DNA of 64,000 bases from JAJTHJ01 sp046316025 (GTDB lineage: Bacteria > Pseudomonadota > Gammaproteobacteria > Burkholderiales > Burkholderiaceae_F): assembly GCA_046316025.1 (NCBI GenBank), contig JBKCXU010000159.1, positions 1 through 64,000 of the forward strand. Direction: 5' to 3'. This document shows, one piece after another, positions 40,761-49,563 of this stretch. The position numbers and the translations under genes were made by a program. Each line of letters starts with the position of its first letter. Position 1 is the stretch's first letter. The notes under the pieces are model-generated. The model made no database searches, was not told the DNA's origin, and worked only from the letters and a program-made list of their open reading frames with translations.

Positions 40761-41878
40761 ACGGCGACAGCCTCGCCCTGCTGATGCAGGGCTTGACGCA
40801 CGTCACGCCGCAGTCGCTGACGATGATCGGCGTGGCGCTGGTGCTGCTGTATCTGGGCATCGCCAAGGACTACGAGCCGCTGCTGCTGGTGCCGATCGGC
40901 GCCGGCTGCCTGCTCGCCAATCTGCCGCTGTCGCCGCTGATCGCCGAGGACGGCATGTTGCGCGTGCTCTACAACATGGGCATCGGCAACGAGTTGTTCC
41001 CACTGCTGATCTTCATCGGTATTGGCGCGCTCACCGACTTCGGCCCGCTGCTGGAGAACCCGAAGATGGTGCTGCTCGGCGCCGCCGGGCAGTTCGGCAT
41101 CTTTCTGACGTTGATCTTGGCACTCCTGCTGGGGTTCTCGCAGCCCGAGGCGGCCTCGATCGGCATCATCGGCGCCATCGACGGGCCGACCTCGATCTAC
41201 GTCTCCGGCATCCTCGCCCCGCACCTGCTCGGGCCGATCGCGGTGGCCGCCTATAGCTACATGGCGCTGGTGCCGATCATCATGCCGCCGATCATGCGGC
41301 TGCTGACCACGGAGAAAGAGCGGCGCATCCGCATGGTCTACAGCCAGCGCAAGATCAGCCGCCGCACGCGCATCCTGTTTCCGATCGTGGTCACCGTGCT
41401 GGTCGGCACGCTGGTGCCGTTTGCCACACCGCTGATCGGCATGCTGATGCTCGGCAACCTGATGAAGGAGTCCGGCGCGGTCGAACGCTTGACCAAGGCC
41501 TCGTCGCAGGAGATCGCCAACGTGGTGACGCTCTTTCTCGGGCTGGCGATCGGCTCGACGATGGTCGGCGCCGAGTTCCTCAAGCCCGCCACCCTGGCCG
41601 TGATGGCGCTCGGCATCGTCGCGTTCGGCGTGGACACCGCCGCCGGCGTGCTGTTCGGCAAGCTGCTCAACGTGCTGTCCGGCGGCAAGTTCAACCCGCT
41701 GATCGGCGCCGCCGGCATCAGCGCCTTCCCGATGGCCGCGCGCGTCGTGCAGCGCGTGGCGGCGAAGGAGGACTTCGAGAACTTCGTGCTGATGCACGCG
41801 ATGGGCGCCAACGCCGCCGGCCAGGTGGCAAGTGTGGTGGCCGGCGGCGTGTTGCTCGCGCTGATGGGCGCGAAATAG
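40757..41878 (+). CDS. mmdB: Sodium-pumping decarboxylase beta subunit
   Basis: 373-residue inner-membrane subunit (OadB/MmdB/GcdB family) that decarboxylates carboxybiotin and exports Na+. Several helices are clear, and the conserved IGIIGAIDGPTSIYVSGILAP and GLAIGSTMVGAEFLKPATL hold the Asp and Ser residues of the Na+ path; GAAGISAFPMAARV and the end HAMGANAAGQVASVVAGGVLL are strongly conserved. It completes the four-gene operon. An 11-bp-stem hairpin follows the stop. Confidence 0.95.
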   Translation: MNGDSLALLMQGLTHVTPQSLTMIGVALVLLYLGIAKDYEPLLLVPIGAGCLLANLPLSPLIAEDGMLRVLYNMGIGNELFPLLIFIGIGALTDFGPLLENPKMVLLGAAGQFGIFLTLILALLLGFSQPEAASIGIIGAIDGPTSIYVSGILAPHLLGPIAVAAYSYMALVPIIMPPIMRLLTTEKERRIRMVYSQRKISRRTRILFPIVVTVLVGTLVPFATPLIGMLMLGNLMKESGAVERLTKASSQEIANVVTLFLGLAIGSTMVGAEFLKPATLAVMALGIVAFGVDTAAGVLFGKLLNVLSGGKFNPLIGAAGISAFPMAARVVQRVAAKEDFENFVLMHAMGANAAGQVASVVAGGVLLALMGAK

Positions 41879-41890
41879 GTCGTTGGCCGT

Positions 41891-41926
41891 AATCCGCGAT
41901 CGGTTGTCGTCAACGGATCGCGGATT
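41891..41926. terminator. Bidirectional hairpin terminator
   Basis: aatccgcgatc (41891-41901) is the exact reverse complement of gatcgcggatt (41916-41926), with a 14-nt loop. It sits between the convergent mmdB and NatB-like genes. There is no U tract, so termination may depend on the stem or on Rho. Confidence 0.7.
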
Positions 41927-41938
41927 CCGGAAAACGGA

Positions 41939-43117
41939 TCACGTTCTTCCGAACAACACCGCCTCGCGCCGCAGCAGCCGCGCCATCACGATCAAGCACA
42001 CCGCGGCACCCGCCAGCGCCACGGCGCCGGGGATCAGCAGCTCGGCAGCGCCAACGGCCTCGCCGCGCAGCGCCTTCAGCAGCACCGTCAACTGGCCGAT
42101 GGCCGGCGCCCAAAGCTGCCAGGCGGCATCGCGCGTGGTCATGAACACCGGCACGATGGCCGAGAACTGCACCGCCATGGCGATGTAGGTGACGTAGGTC
42201 TGCGCTTCCTTGTAGCTGCGGCCGAAGGTCGCGGCCAGCATGTTGGCGGCGGCCATCAGCGCGGCGAAGGGCAGCAGCAGCGCGCAGAAGATGGCGACCT
42301 CGCGCCAGTCCAGTTGCATCAGCGCGGCCAGCGTCTCGTTGGTCACCGCACGCATCGACACCATGAAGCCCAGCATCGTCACCAGGACGATTGCCAGCGA
42401 GTAGCACATCACCACCGCCCACTTGCCGATTACCAACGCGCCGGCGGAGATCGGGTTGGCCATCAAGGGTTCGAGCGAGCCACGCTCGCGCTCGCCGGCG
42501 GAGACGTCGATCGCCACCGACAGCGCGCCAAACACGGCGGCCAGCAGCGCCATCCACGGCACGATGAAGAGCAACTGCGCGCCGCGAGCCTGCGCCGGGG
42601 CGAGGTCGATCTCCTCGATCTCCAGCGGCGCCAGCAACTGCGGCGCCACGCCGCGCGCCAGCAGCCGCTGGGCGCCAAGCTCGCGGTTGAAGCCCTGCAC
42701 CAGCCGCAGCGTTGTGCGCACCACGGCGCCGGCCTTGTCGTGGCTTTCGTCGTAGTGCGCCTCGACGGTGACGGTGGCGCCGGTGGCCAGACGCGCCTCG
42801 AAGTCTTCCGGCGGCACCAGCACCGCGTTCTGCAACCGGCCATTGCGCAACTGTGCCGCCCAGTCGTCCGGCGCCGGCGTGACCGTGGCGCCGGCCCGCT
42901 CCAGAAAGTTGACGAGCGTGGGTGCCCGTTCGGGCGCCAACATCACCACTTCGCGGCGCTCGACGCGCTCCTCGACGCTGGCGATGAAGTTCGACAGGAG
43001 CACAAACACCACCGGCCCGGAGAACAGCGACACCGCCAGCGCAATCATCCAGGTGCGCCGGTCGCGCACGGCATCGCGCAGCTCCTTCCAGAAGACGGCA
43101 CGCAGGACGCCGGTCAT
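41939..43117 (-). CDS. NatB-like ABC-2 permease
   Basis: 392-residue ABC-2 transport permease. One helix near the start (MIALAVSLFSGPVVFVLLSNF), a large extracytoplasmic domain (about 45-200) and five or six helices in the C-terminal half, with FGALSVAIDVSAGERERGSLEPLMANP, the NatB/YhaP-type signature. In Bacillus, NatAB exports Na+; many relatives have unproven substrates. The ATPase is encoded upstream, overlapping by 4 bp. Its nearness to a Na+-pumping decarboxylase is suggestive only. Confidence 0.85.
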   Translation of the reverse strand: MTGVLRAVFWKELRDAVRDRRTWMIALAVSLFSGPVVFVLLSNFIASVEERVERREVVMLAPERAPTLVNFLERAGATVTPAPDDWAAQLRNGRLQNAVLVPPEDFEARLATGATVTVEAHYDESHDKAGAVVRTTLRLVQGFNRELGAQRLLARGVAPQLLAPLEIEEIDLAPAQARGAQLLFIVPWMALLAAVFGALSVAIDVSAGERERGSLEPLMANPISAGALVIGKWAVVMCYSLAIVLVTMLGFMVSMRAVTNETLAALMQLDWREVAIFCALLLPFAALMAAANMLAATFGRSYKEAQTYVTYIAMAVQFSAIVPVFMTTRDAAWQLWAPAIGQLTVLLKALRGEAVGAAELLIPGAVALAGAAVCLIVMARLLRREAVLFGRT

Positions 43118-43872
43118 TGCGGCCTCGCGGGCGGCGCCAGCGCCAGTTGGACGAAGGCGTCCTCCAGGGTGGCTGCGCCGGTGGCGGCGCGCAGATCGAA
43201 CGCGGTGCCGCGCGCGACCGACTTGCCGTGGGCGACGATCACGATCTCGTCGCACAAGGCCTCCACCTCCTGCATGATGTGCGTCGAAAACACGATGCAG
43301 CGTCCTTCGGCGCGCAGTTGCAGCAGCAGCCGGCGCAGCGCGCGGGTGGACATCACGTCCAGGCCGTTGGTCGGCTCGTCCAGGATCAGGTGCTGCGGTT
43401 CGTGGATCAGCGCGCGCGCCAGGGCGACCTTCATCCGCTCGCCTTGCGAGAAGCCTTCGGTGCGGCGGTCGAGCAGGTCGCGCATGTCGAGCACCTCGGC
43501 CAGCCGCTCGATCCGCTCGGCCGCCGCCGCCGGCGCCACGCCGCGCAGCCCCGCGTAGTAGGCGATGTTCTCGCGGCTGGTGAGCCGCGTGTACAAGCCG
43601 CGCGCATCCGACAGCACGCCCAGTTGCCGGCGCACGGCGTCCGGCTCGCGCAGCACGTCGGCGCCGCCCACGCGTGCGGCCCCGCCGTCCGGCTGCATCA
43701 GCGTCGCCAGCACCCGCAGGGTGGTCGTCTTGCCGGCGCCGTGGGGGCCGAGCAGCGCGGTGATGCGGCCGTCGGCCGCGGTAAACGACACGTCCTCGAC
43801 CGCGACCACGCGCCGTCCCGGGCCGCGGCCCTTGGCGGTGAACGACTTGGACAGGTGTTCGACTTCGATCAT
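43114..43872 (-). CDS. NatA-like ABC transporter ATPase
   Basis: 252-residue ABC ATPase. Walker A reads GPHGAGKTT, with His where most have Asn; the signature is FSQGERMKVALARALIHEP, Walker B is HLILDEPTNGLDV and the switch is STHIMQEVEALCDEI. TNGLDVMSTRALRRLLL is close to NatA. It drives the adjacent ABC-2 permease. The ATG at 43870-43872 overlaps the stop of the upstream peptidase gene by 4 bp, so the three genes form one transcription unit. Confidence 0.9.
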   Translation of the reverse strand: MIEVEHLSKSFTAKGRGPGRRVVAVEDVSFTAADGRITALLGPHGAGKTTTLRVLATLMQPDGGAARVGGADVLREPDAVRRQLGVLSDARGLYTRLTSRENIAYYAGLRGVAPAAAAERIERLAEVLDMRDLLDRRTEGFSQGERMKVALARALIHEPQHLILDEPTNGLDVMSTRALRRLLLQLRAEGRCIVFSTHIMQEVEALCDEIVIVAHGKSVARGTAFDLRAATGAATLEDAFVQLALAPPARPQ

Positions 43873-45308
43873 GGTTTGGCGGTAGCACCTGTCGGCGGCG
43901 CAAAGATCGGCGGCGCCGGCAGCTTGCCGAGGCAGGCGCCGTCGATGCCCTCGAACGAAGCCTGCCGAACGAAGCGGGCGATCATCTCCGGCGCGCAGCC
44001 CTGCGCCGACACGCCGTGCCCGACGTTGGGGGCGGCGAGGTGCCGCGCGCGCGGCAGCGCTTTGGCCACGCCTTCGCCATGGCGCGGCGGCGTGGCGGGG
44101 TCGGCGCCGCCGGAGAGCAGCAGCACCGGGACGTCGGCGTTGGGAAGCCTGTAGAACTCGGCCGGCGCCGGCCGGCTGGGCACGGCGGCACAGGCGGCGC
44201 GGTAAAAGTCCACCGACTCGGTGCCGAAGCGCGTGCGGCGCGCGGCTTCCACCTGCTCGGCCGTGAGCCGCGGCAGGTCTTCGGCGCAGACCACGGCAAA
44301 GTGCATCACGTCGGCAAAGTTGCGGGTGACGGCGCCGGCAAGCGCCAAGGACAGTGTGGCCAGCGGCGCGTAGTCGCCGCCTCCGGCCGCCGCTACCGCC
44401 TGTGGCAGCACGGCGGCGAGAGCCGGCGCGTACAGCGGCGCCCGCAGCCGGTTGGTGGCGAGCAGCCGATCCAGACGCACGGTCTCGCGCTTGCCGGTGA
44501 GCGGATCGGCGATCTCGACGCTCGCGCCCTGCGCGGCGGCGGCAAGCAGGCGGTCGATGTCGGCACCGAGGCTGGGGTGGCGCGCCTTGCAGCGCGCATC
44601 GCGCTCGCAGTGTTCGATCAGGCGGGTGAGCGCAGCGTCCGCATCGACGGCAAAGCTCGCCGGCAGCACCATGTCGGGCGGAGCCACGCCGTCCAGCACC
44701 ACGCTGCGCACGTGCTGCGGAAACTGGCGCAGATAGTCGAGCGCGGCACGCGTACCGTAGGAGGCGCCCCAGAGGTTGATCTGCTCCGCACCCAAGGCGG
44801 CGCGCACGCCGTCGAGGTCGCGCATCGCGATCCAGGTCGCGTACTGCCGCGTATCGGCGGGCAGCTTGGCCACGCATTCGGCGAGCCTGGCGACAGCGCG
44901 CCGGTGATCCATCGCCTCGGCGAGCGGCACCAACCGCTCGGAGGTCTCGCAGGTGAGCGCATTAGAGCGGCCCGTGCCGCGCTGATCGACGTAGACGATG
45001 TCGCGCCGCGCGTTGAGTTTGGCCAGCACCGGCTGCATCTGGCCGGCCACGCCCATCGCCGCCTGCCCCGGCCCGCCGGCCAGCACGAAGAGCGGATCCG
45101 GCGCCTTGTTCTTGGCCAACGCCGGTACGACGGCAAAGTGGATCGTCAGTGTGCGGGCGGTCGGCGCCGCAGGGTTCTCGGGTACCTCGATCCGGCCGCA
45201 GCGCACTTCGCGCTCCAAGCCTTTCAGGCGACAGGGCGTGAGGTCGGCGGCGGCTGCCGACGCGACGAGCGCGGCCGTCAGGGCGGAGAAGAGCAGGGAA
45301 CGTTTCAT
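43869..45308 (-). CDS. Exported alpha/beta-hydrolase (S33, tripeptidyl aminopeptidase-like)
   Basis: 479 residues with signal peptide MKRSLLFSALTAALVASAAA. Alpha/beta-hydrolase core: LFVLAGGPGQAAMG (oxyanion), VYVDQRGTGRSNAL, nucleophile elbow LWGASYGTRAALDYL, acid in LLSGGADPATPPRHG and catalytic His in PNVGHGVSAQGCAPEM. The C-terminal TAP-like domain with paired Cys is typical of secreted S33 aminopeptidases. Its role may be peptide scavenging in the periplasm. It is the first gene of the unit with natAB-like genes. Confidence 0.88.
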   Translation of the reverse strand: MKRSLLFSALTAALVASAAAADLTPCRLKGLEREVRCGRIEVPENPAAPTARTLTIHFAVVPALAKNKAPDPLFVLAGGPGQAAMGVAGQMQPVLAKLNARRDIVYVDQRGTGRSNALTCETSERLVPLAEAMDHRRAVARLAECVAKLPADTRQYATWIAMRDLDGVRAALGAEQINLWGASYGTRAALDYLRQFPQHVRSVVLDGVAPPDMVLPASFAVDADAALTRLIEHCERDARCKARHPSLGADIDRLLAAAAQGASVEIADPLTGKRETVRLDRLLATNRLRAPLYAPALAAVLPQAVAAAGGGDYAPLATLSLALAGAVTRNFADVMHFAVVCAEDLPRLTAEQVEAARRTRFGTESVDFYRAACAAVPSRPAPAEFYRLPNADVPVLLLSGGADPATPPRHGEGVAKALPRARHLAAPNVGHGVSAQGCAPEMIARFVRQASFEGIDGACLGKLPAPPIFAPPTGATAKP

Positions 45309-45466
45309 CGGTGCAGGCGCATGGCGCGATTATGGCCGGTGGCCATCTTGACCCGTATCAACAAAGCCCCACACCGTGCTTGCCCGCGGCTTTTCGCCGC
45401 TTAGCATGCCGCGTAAGACGTTCCAATAGTCCGTCATACGTACGAATCGAACTGGAGTCGAACACC

Positions 45467-46471
45467 ATGCACATGGCCGATGCGTTGTTGTCCCCGGCGG
45501 TGGGCGGAGCGATGTGGGCCGCTTCCGGCGCGGCGCTGGCGCTGGCCGCGCGGCGGGTGCGCGCGCAGGACGACGAGCGCCTGGTGCCGCTGATGGGGGT
45601 GCTGGGCGCCTTCGTGTTCGCCGCGCAGATGATCAACTTCGCGATCCCCGGCACCGGGTCGAGCGGGCACCTGGGGGGCGGGCTGCTGCTGTCGATCCTG
45701 CTGGGGCCGAGCGCCGCCTTCGTCACGCTGGCCTCGGTGCTGACCGTGCAGGCGCTGTTCTTCGCCGACGGCGGGCTGCTGGCGCTGGGCGCCAACATCT
45801 TCAACCTTGGCGTGCTGGCCTGCTTCGTCGCCTACCCGCTTGTCTACGCGTCGCTCGCGCGCGGGCAGCCGTCGGCGCGGCGGATCGCGCTGGCCTGCGT
45901 GGCGGCGGCGGTGGTCGGGCTGCAACTGGGCGCGCTGGGTGTGGTGCTGCAAACGGTGAGTTCGGACGTCTCCAGTCTGAGTGCTGCGACCTTTCTCTGG
46001 CTGATGTTGCCGATCCATCTGGCGATCGGCCTGGTCGAAGGGCTGGCCACGGCGGCCATCGTGCTGTTCGTCCGCCGCACGCGGCCCGACCTGCTGGAGC
46101 GCGCCTCCGCGCCGCGGCGGTTGCTGGCGCCGGCGCTGGCCGGCTTCGCGGCGGCCGCGCTGTTGACGGGCGGGCTGTTGTCGTGGTTTGCATCGGGCGA
46201 CCCGGACGGTCTCGAATGGTCGCTCGCCGGCGCCGCGCCCGCGGCCGAGTTGCCCGCGCCCGACACGCCCGTCCACCGCGCACTCGCGCAGGCGCAGGAG
46301 CGGGCGGCACTGCTGCCCGACTACGACCTGCCCGGCGTACGCGCCGGCGATGCTGGCGCGCCGGCGAGCGTGGTCAACCCCGGCACTTCGCTGTCGGGAG
46401 TGGTCGGCGGGATCGCCACACTGTTGCTGTTGCTCGGCGCCGGCTGGCTGCTCAAGCGCCGGCGCCGATGA
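45467..46471 (+). CDS. cbiM: ECF transporter substrate-binding component CbiM with fused PDGLE domain
   Basis: 334-residue membrane component for Ni2+ or Co2+ uptake. MHMADALLSPAVGGAMW is the N-terminal metal-binding loop (Met-His start, His2 essential), followed by six or seven helices with INFAIPGTGSSGHLGGGLLLSILLGP in part. Near residue 240 the PDGLE motif (GDPDGLEWSL) marks a fused CbiN-like domain, ending with one more helix and a basic tail. No cobalamin riboswitch is visible in the 158-bp leader, so Ni is as likely as Co. Start by the ggag before the ATG at 45467. Confidence 0.92.
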   Translation: MHMADALLSPAVGGAMWAASGAALALAARRVRAQDDERLVPLMGVLGAFVFAAQMINFAIPGTGSSGHLGGGLLLSILLGPSAAFVTLASVLTVQALFFADGGLLALGANIFNLGVLACFVAYPLVYASLARGQPSARRIALACVAAAVVGLQLGALGVVLQTVSSDVSSLSAATFLWLMLPIHLAIGLVEGLATAAIVLFVRRTRPDLLERASAPRRLLAPALAGFAAAALLTGGLLSWFASGDPDGLEWSLAGAAPAAELPAPDTPVHRALAQAQERAALLPDYDLPGVRAGDAGAPASVVNPGTSLSGVVGGIATLLLLLGAGWLLKRRRR

Positions 46472-47274
46472 GCCATATCGACGCAGCGCTGGCCGACCTG
46501 CGCTCGCTCGACGCGCTCGCCGCGCGCGACACGCCGCTCACGCGCGTCGATGCGCGCGCCAAGGTCGTGGCCGTGCTGGCGTTCATCGTCGTGGTGGTCT
46601 CGTTCGACCGCTACACGGTGGCGGCGCTGCTGCCGCTGGCGCTGTTCCCGCTGGCGCTCGCCGTCGTCGGCGAGCTGCCTTTTGGTGCGCTCGCGCGCAA
46701 GCTGCTGCTTGCCGCGCCGTTCGCGGCGATGGTCGGTCTGTTCAATCCGCTGCTCGACCGCGCACCGCTGCTGCTACTCGGCAGCGTGGAAGTCGCCGGC
46801 GGCTGGGTGTCGTTCGCCTCGATCCTGCTGCGCTTTGCGCTGACGGTCAGTGCCGCGCTGGTGCTGGTGGCCGGCACCGGCATGCACGCGCTGTGCGCGG
46901 CGCTCGCCCGGCTCGGTGCACCGCGCGTGTTCGTCGCGCAATTGCTGTTCTTGTACCGCTACGCCTTTGTGCTGGGCGGCGAGGCGGCGCGGATGGCGAC
47001 CGCGCGCCGGCTGCGCGGCGGCGGCCGGCGGCTGTCGCTGGCGGTGTATGCGCCCCTGCTCGGCCATCTGTTGCTGCGCGCCTTCGAACGCGCGCAGCGC
47101 ATCCACTGGGCGATGCTGGCGCGCGGCTTCGACGGCGAGGTGCGCGCGCTGCACCGGTTGCGCTGGCGCGCCGCCGATACCGCGTTCGTCGCCGGCTGGT
47201 GCGCGTTCTTCGCGTTGTGCCGCGCGCTCGATCTGCCGCAGGCGCTGGGGCGGCTGCTGACGGGTGCTGCATGA
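46468..47274 (+). CDS. cbiQ: ECF transporter transmembrane component CbiQ
   Basis: 268-residue EcfT-type membrane protein. After TPLTRVDARAKVVAVLAF several helices follow, and the coupling motifs that contact the ATPase are seen as A-R-G segments: ATARRLRGGG and AMLARGFDGEVRAL. It joins CbiM and CbiO in the metal importer. The start overlaps the cbiM stop (ATGA). It is followed by a palindromic repeat before cbiO. Confidence 0.9.
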   Translation: MSHIDAALADLRSLDALAARDTPLTRVDARAKVVAVLAFIVVVVSFDRYTVAALLPLALFPLALAVVGELPFGALARKLLLAAPFAAMVGLFNPLLDRAPLLLLGSVEVAGGWVSFASILLRFALTVSAALVLVAGTGMHALCAALARLGAPRVFVAQLLFLYRYAFVLGGEAARMATARRLRGGGRRLSLAVYAPLLGHLLLRAFERAQRIHWAMLARGFDGEVRALHRLRWRAADTAFVAGWCAFFALCRALDLPQALGRLLTGAA

Positions 47275-47275
47275 T

Positions 47276-47368
47276 GCAGTCGTTCCGGGCGCAGCTAGGA
47301 ACCGGCTCTTGCGTCGGCGCGCGCCGGCAGGTGCCGCGCTGCGCTCGGGACGACGGCGCGGCGGGACT
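47276..47368. repeat. REP-like palindrome, family 1, cbiQ-cbiO gap
   Basis: The left arm gtcgttccgggcgcagct pairs with the right arm, which read backwards is gtcgtcccgagcgcagcg; the same arms occur at 2097-2170. It fills the whole 97-bp gap between cbiQ and cbiO. It may tune cbiO expression relative to cbiMQ. Confidence 0.8.
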
Positions 47369-47371
47369 GGC

Positions 47372-48106
47372 ATGAGCCACCACCTCGTCGAAACCCGCGA
47401 CCTCTCGTTCGATTACCCGGACGGCACGCCCGCGCTGCGCGGGGTTGACCTGCGCTTCCACCACGGCGAGGCGGTCGCCATCGTCGGCGGCAACGGGGCG
47501 GGCAAGTCCACGCTGCTGCTGCATCTGAACGGGCTGCTGCTGCCCACCCGCGGCGAAGTGCGCATCGGCGAGTTGCCGGTTGCGGCTGCCACCCGCGTGC
47601 AGGTGCAACGCACGGTGGGCTTCGTGTTCCAGGACGCCGACGATCAACTGTTCATGCCCACGGTGCGCGAGGACGTGGCCTTCGGTCCGCTGAACCTTGG
47701 CCTTACGCCGGAGCAGGCCGATGAGCGCGTAAACGCGGCGCTGGAGCAGGTTGGCGTGGCGCATCTGGCCGCGCGTGCGCCGTATCGCCTCTCCGGCGGC
47801 GAGAAGCGCGCGGTGGCGATCGCCGGGGTGCTGGCGATGTTGCCCGACGTGCTGGTGCTCGACGAGCCTTCGGCGGGCCTCGACCCGCTGGCGCGGCGCC
47901 GGCTGATCGGGCTGCTGCGCGGCTTCACCCACACGCGCGTGATCGCCACCCACGACCTCGACCTGGTGCTCGACGTGTGCAGCCGCGTGGTCGTACTGCA
48001 CGAAGGCCGGGTCGCGGCCGACGGTGTGCCTGCCGCGGTCTTTGCGAATGCCGAGTTGCTGGCGAAGTGCCGGCTGGAGCCGCCGCTCGGGTGGGCAACC
48101 CGTTAA
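47372..48106 (+). CDS. cbiO: ECF transporter ATPase CbiO
   Basis: 244-residue ABC ATPase energising the CbiMQ importer. Walker A is GGNGAGKSTLLLHLNG, the Q loop is VGFVFQDADDQLFMPTV, which is the CbiO hallmark, the signature is LSGGEKRAVAIAGVLAM, Walker B is VLVLDEPSAGLDP and the His switch is ATHDLDLVLDV. Only one ATPase gene is present, so it acts as a homodimer. Its end overlaps the end of convergent selD by 4 bp. Confidence 0.95.
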   Translation: MSHHLVETRDLSFDYPDGTPALRGVDLRFHHGEAVAIVGGNGAGKSTLLLHLNGLLLPTRGEVRIGELPVAAATRVQVQRTVGFVFQDADDQLFMPTVREDVAFGPLNLGLTPEQADERVNAALEQVGVAHLAARAPYRLSGGEKRAVAIAGVLAMLPDVLVLDEPSAGLDPLARRRLIGLLRGFTHTRVIATHDLDLVLDVCSRVVVLHEGRVAADGVPAAVFANAELLAKCRLEPPLGWATR

Positions 48107-49149
48107 CTCAGTTCGATCAGCTTCTCGCTAACAGCCAGGACTTCGCCGACCCGCGCCGTGGTCACCCCGGCGGCGCGCAATGCCGCCAGCGCCGCGTCGG
48201 CCTGCTCGGCACCGATGGCGATCAGCAGTCCGCCGGAGGTCTGCGGGTCGTACAGCAGGTCCAACGTAGCGGCGTCGATCGCATCGCCGCCGCCGACCTT
48301 GGGCCCGAAGTGCCCGCGGTTGCTGTCCATGCCGCCGTTGCGGTTGCGGCGGACGAGGTCGTGCACGCCGTCGAAGAACGGCAGCGCCGCCACGTCGAAG
48401 GCGAGCGTGGTGTGGCTGCCGGCGGCGATCTCGCAGGCGTGGCCGATCAGCCCGAAGCCGGTGATGTCGGTGCAGGCGTGCACGGCGGTGAAGCCTTGCA
48501 GCACCTCGGCTGCGGCTTTGTTGAGCGTGGTCATCGAGGCCACTGCGGCGGCGGCCAGCGCCTCCGGTGCGCGGCCGTTCTTCAGTGCCGTGCCGATCAC
48601 GCCGGTGCCGAGCCGCTTGGTCAGCAGCAGCACGTCGCCGGCGCGCGCGCCGGCATTGGCGAAGATGCGCTTCGGATCGACCGCGCCGGTCACCGCGTAG
48701 CCGAACTTGATCTCCGGGTCCTGCACCGTGTGGCCGCCCAGCAGCGCCACGCCGGCTTCCTGCAACTTGTCGTAGCCGCCGCGGAAAATGGCGGCGATCT
48801 CGTCGTTGGTCAGGCCCTTCTTGGGCAGGCAGGCGATGGCCAGCGCCGTGAGCGGGCGCGCGCCCATCGCGTACACGTCGGAAATCGAATTGGCCGCGGC
48901 GATTTGCCCGTACGTATAGGGGTCGTCGACGATCGGGGTGAAGAAGTCCACCGTCTGCACGAGCGCCGGCCCGCCCTCCCAGGCGTAGACGCCGGCATCG
49001 TCGGCGGTGCGGAAGTCGATGATGACGCGCGGGTCGTTGCTCAGCGGAAGGTTCCCCAGGACCTGGGAGAGCTCGCCCGGGGCGAGCTTGCTGGCTCAAC
49101 CTGCGCAATCGACCATCTGCGTCAGGCGGGATTTGGCTTTGAAGATCAT
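48103..49149 (-). CDS. selD: Selenide, water dikinase, a selenoprotein with in-frame UGA
   Basis: 348 residues if UGA at 49096-49098 is read as selenocysteine. SelD makes selenophosphate, the selenium donor for Sec-tRNA and selenouridine. The N terminus reads MIFKAKSRLTQMVDCAGUASKL with U at position 18 in the catalytic loop, then Lys21, the usual catalytic pair. Downstream VDFFTPIVDDPYTYGQIAAAN, GGHTVQDPEIKFGYAVTG and CTDITGFGLIGHACE follow. A stop in frame just before the ATG fixes the start. Reading UGA as a stop would delete the catalytic segment, while everything after it is well conserved. It is convergent with cbiO and 66 bp downstream of gdx. Confidence 0.93.
49070..49088 (-). promoter_or_regulatory. 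Candidate bacterial SECIS hairpin
   Basis: Seven bases after the UGA, the message folds as agctcgc-(cccgg)-gcgagct, a 7-9 bp GC-rich stem inside the coding sequence, where bacterial SECIS elements lie for SelB recruitment. The apical loop lies about 17 nt from the UGA. Confidence 0.6.
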
Positions 49150-49215
49150 GGGTCAGTGGTCGGCGTGGCCGCGGAGTTCTTACACGTGAAGGCGGCGCAT
49201 GCTACCCGAGCGCGG

Positions 49216-49563
49216 TCAATGCTCGGAGAACAAGCGCAGCCCGACCACGCCGGCGACGATCAGCAGCACGCAGACGATCCGTGCGGCGGTGGCCGGTTCG
49301 CCATAAAGCAGCATGCCGAGCAGCGCGGCGCCGGCCGCGCCGATGCCGACCCACACTGCGTAGGCGGTGCCCACCGGCAGCGTCTTCATCGCCAGACCGA
49401 GCAGCCAGAAGGACAGCAGCGCCACGGCCACCACGACGATCGAGGGCAGCGGGCGCGTGAAGCCGGCGGTGGCCTTCATGCCGACCGCCCAGCCGACTTC
49501 GAGCAGGCCGGCGATCGCGAGCAGCAGCCAAGCTTGGGGGACCGTAGGGGTGAACTGGAGCAT
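49216..49563 (-). CDS. sugE: SMR transporter of the Gdx/SugE (guanidinium exporter) type
   Basis: 115-residue small multidrug-resistance protein with four helices. The membrane-embedded Glu is in LLEVGWAVGMK (residue 22), GTAYAVWVGIGAAGAALLG is the Gdx-type helix 3 and FGEPATAARI-like sequence YGEPATAARIVCVLL helix 4. The GMKATAGFTRPLPS loop favours SugE/Gdx over EmrE, so guanidinium export is the likely role. No ykkC guanidine riboswitch is visible upstream. Start ATG at 49561-49563. It is divergent from the EamA transporter. Confidence 0.85.
   Translation of the reverse strand: MLQFTPTVPQAWLLLAIAGLLEVGWAVGMKATAGFTRPLPSIVVVAVALLSFWLLGLAMKTLPVGTAYAVWVGIGAAGAALLGMLLYGEPATAARIVCVLLIVAGVVGLRLFSEH

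Noticed and set aside
45309..45466. Cobalamin riboswitch before cbiM
   Set aside because: No B12-box-like sequence or matching stems were found in the leader.
49096..49098. UGA in selD as a nonsense mutation or frameshift
   Set aside because: The reading frame is conserved on both sides and the UGA falls at the known Sec/Cys position of SelD.
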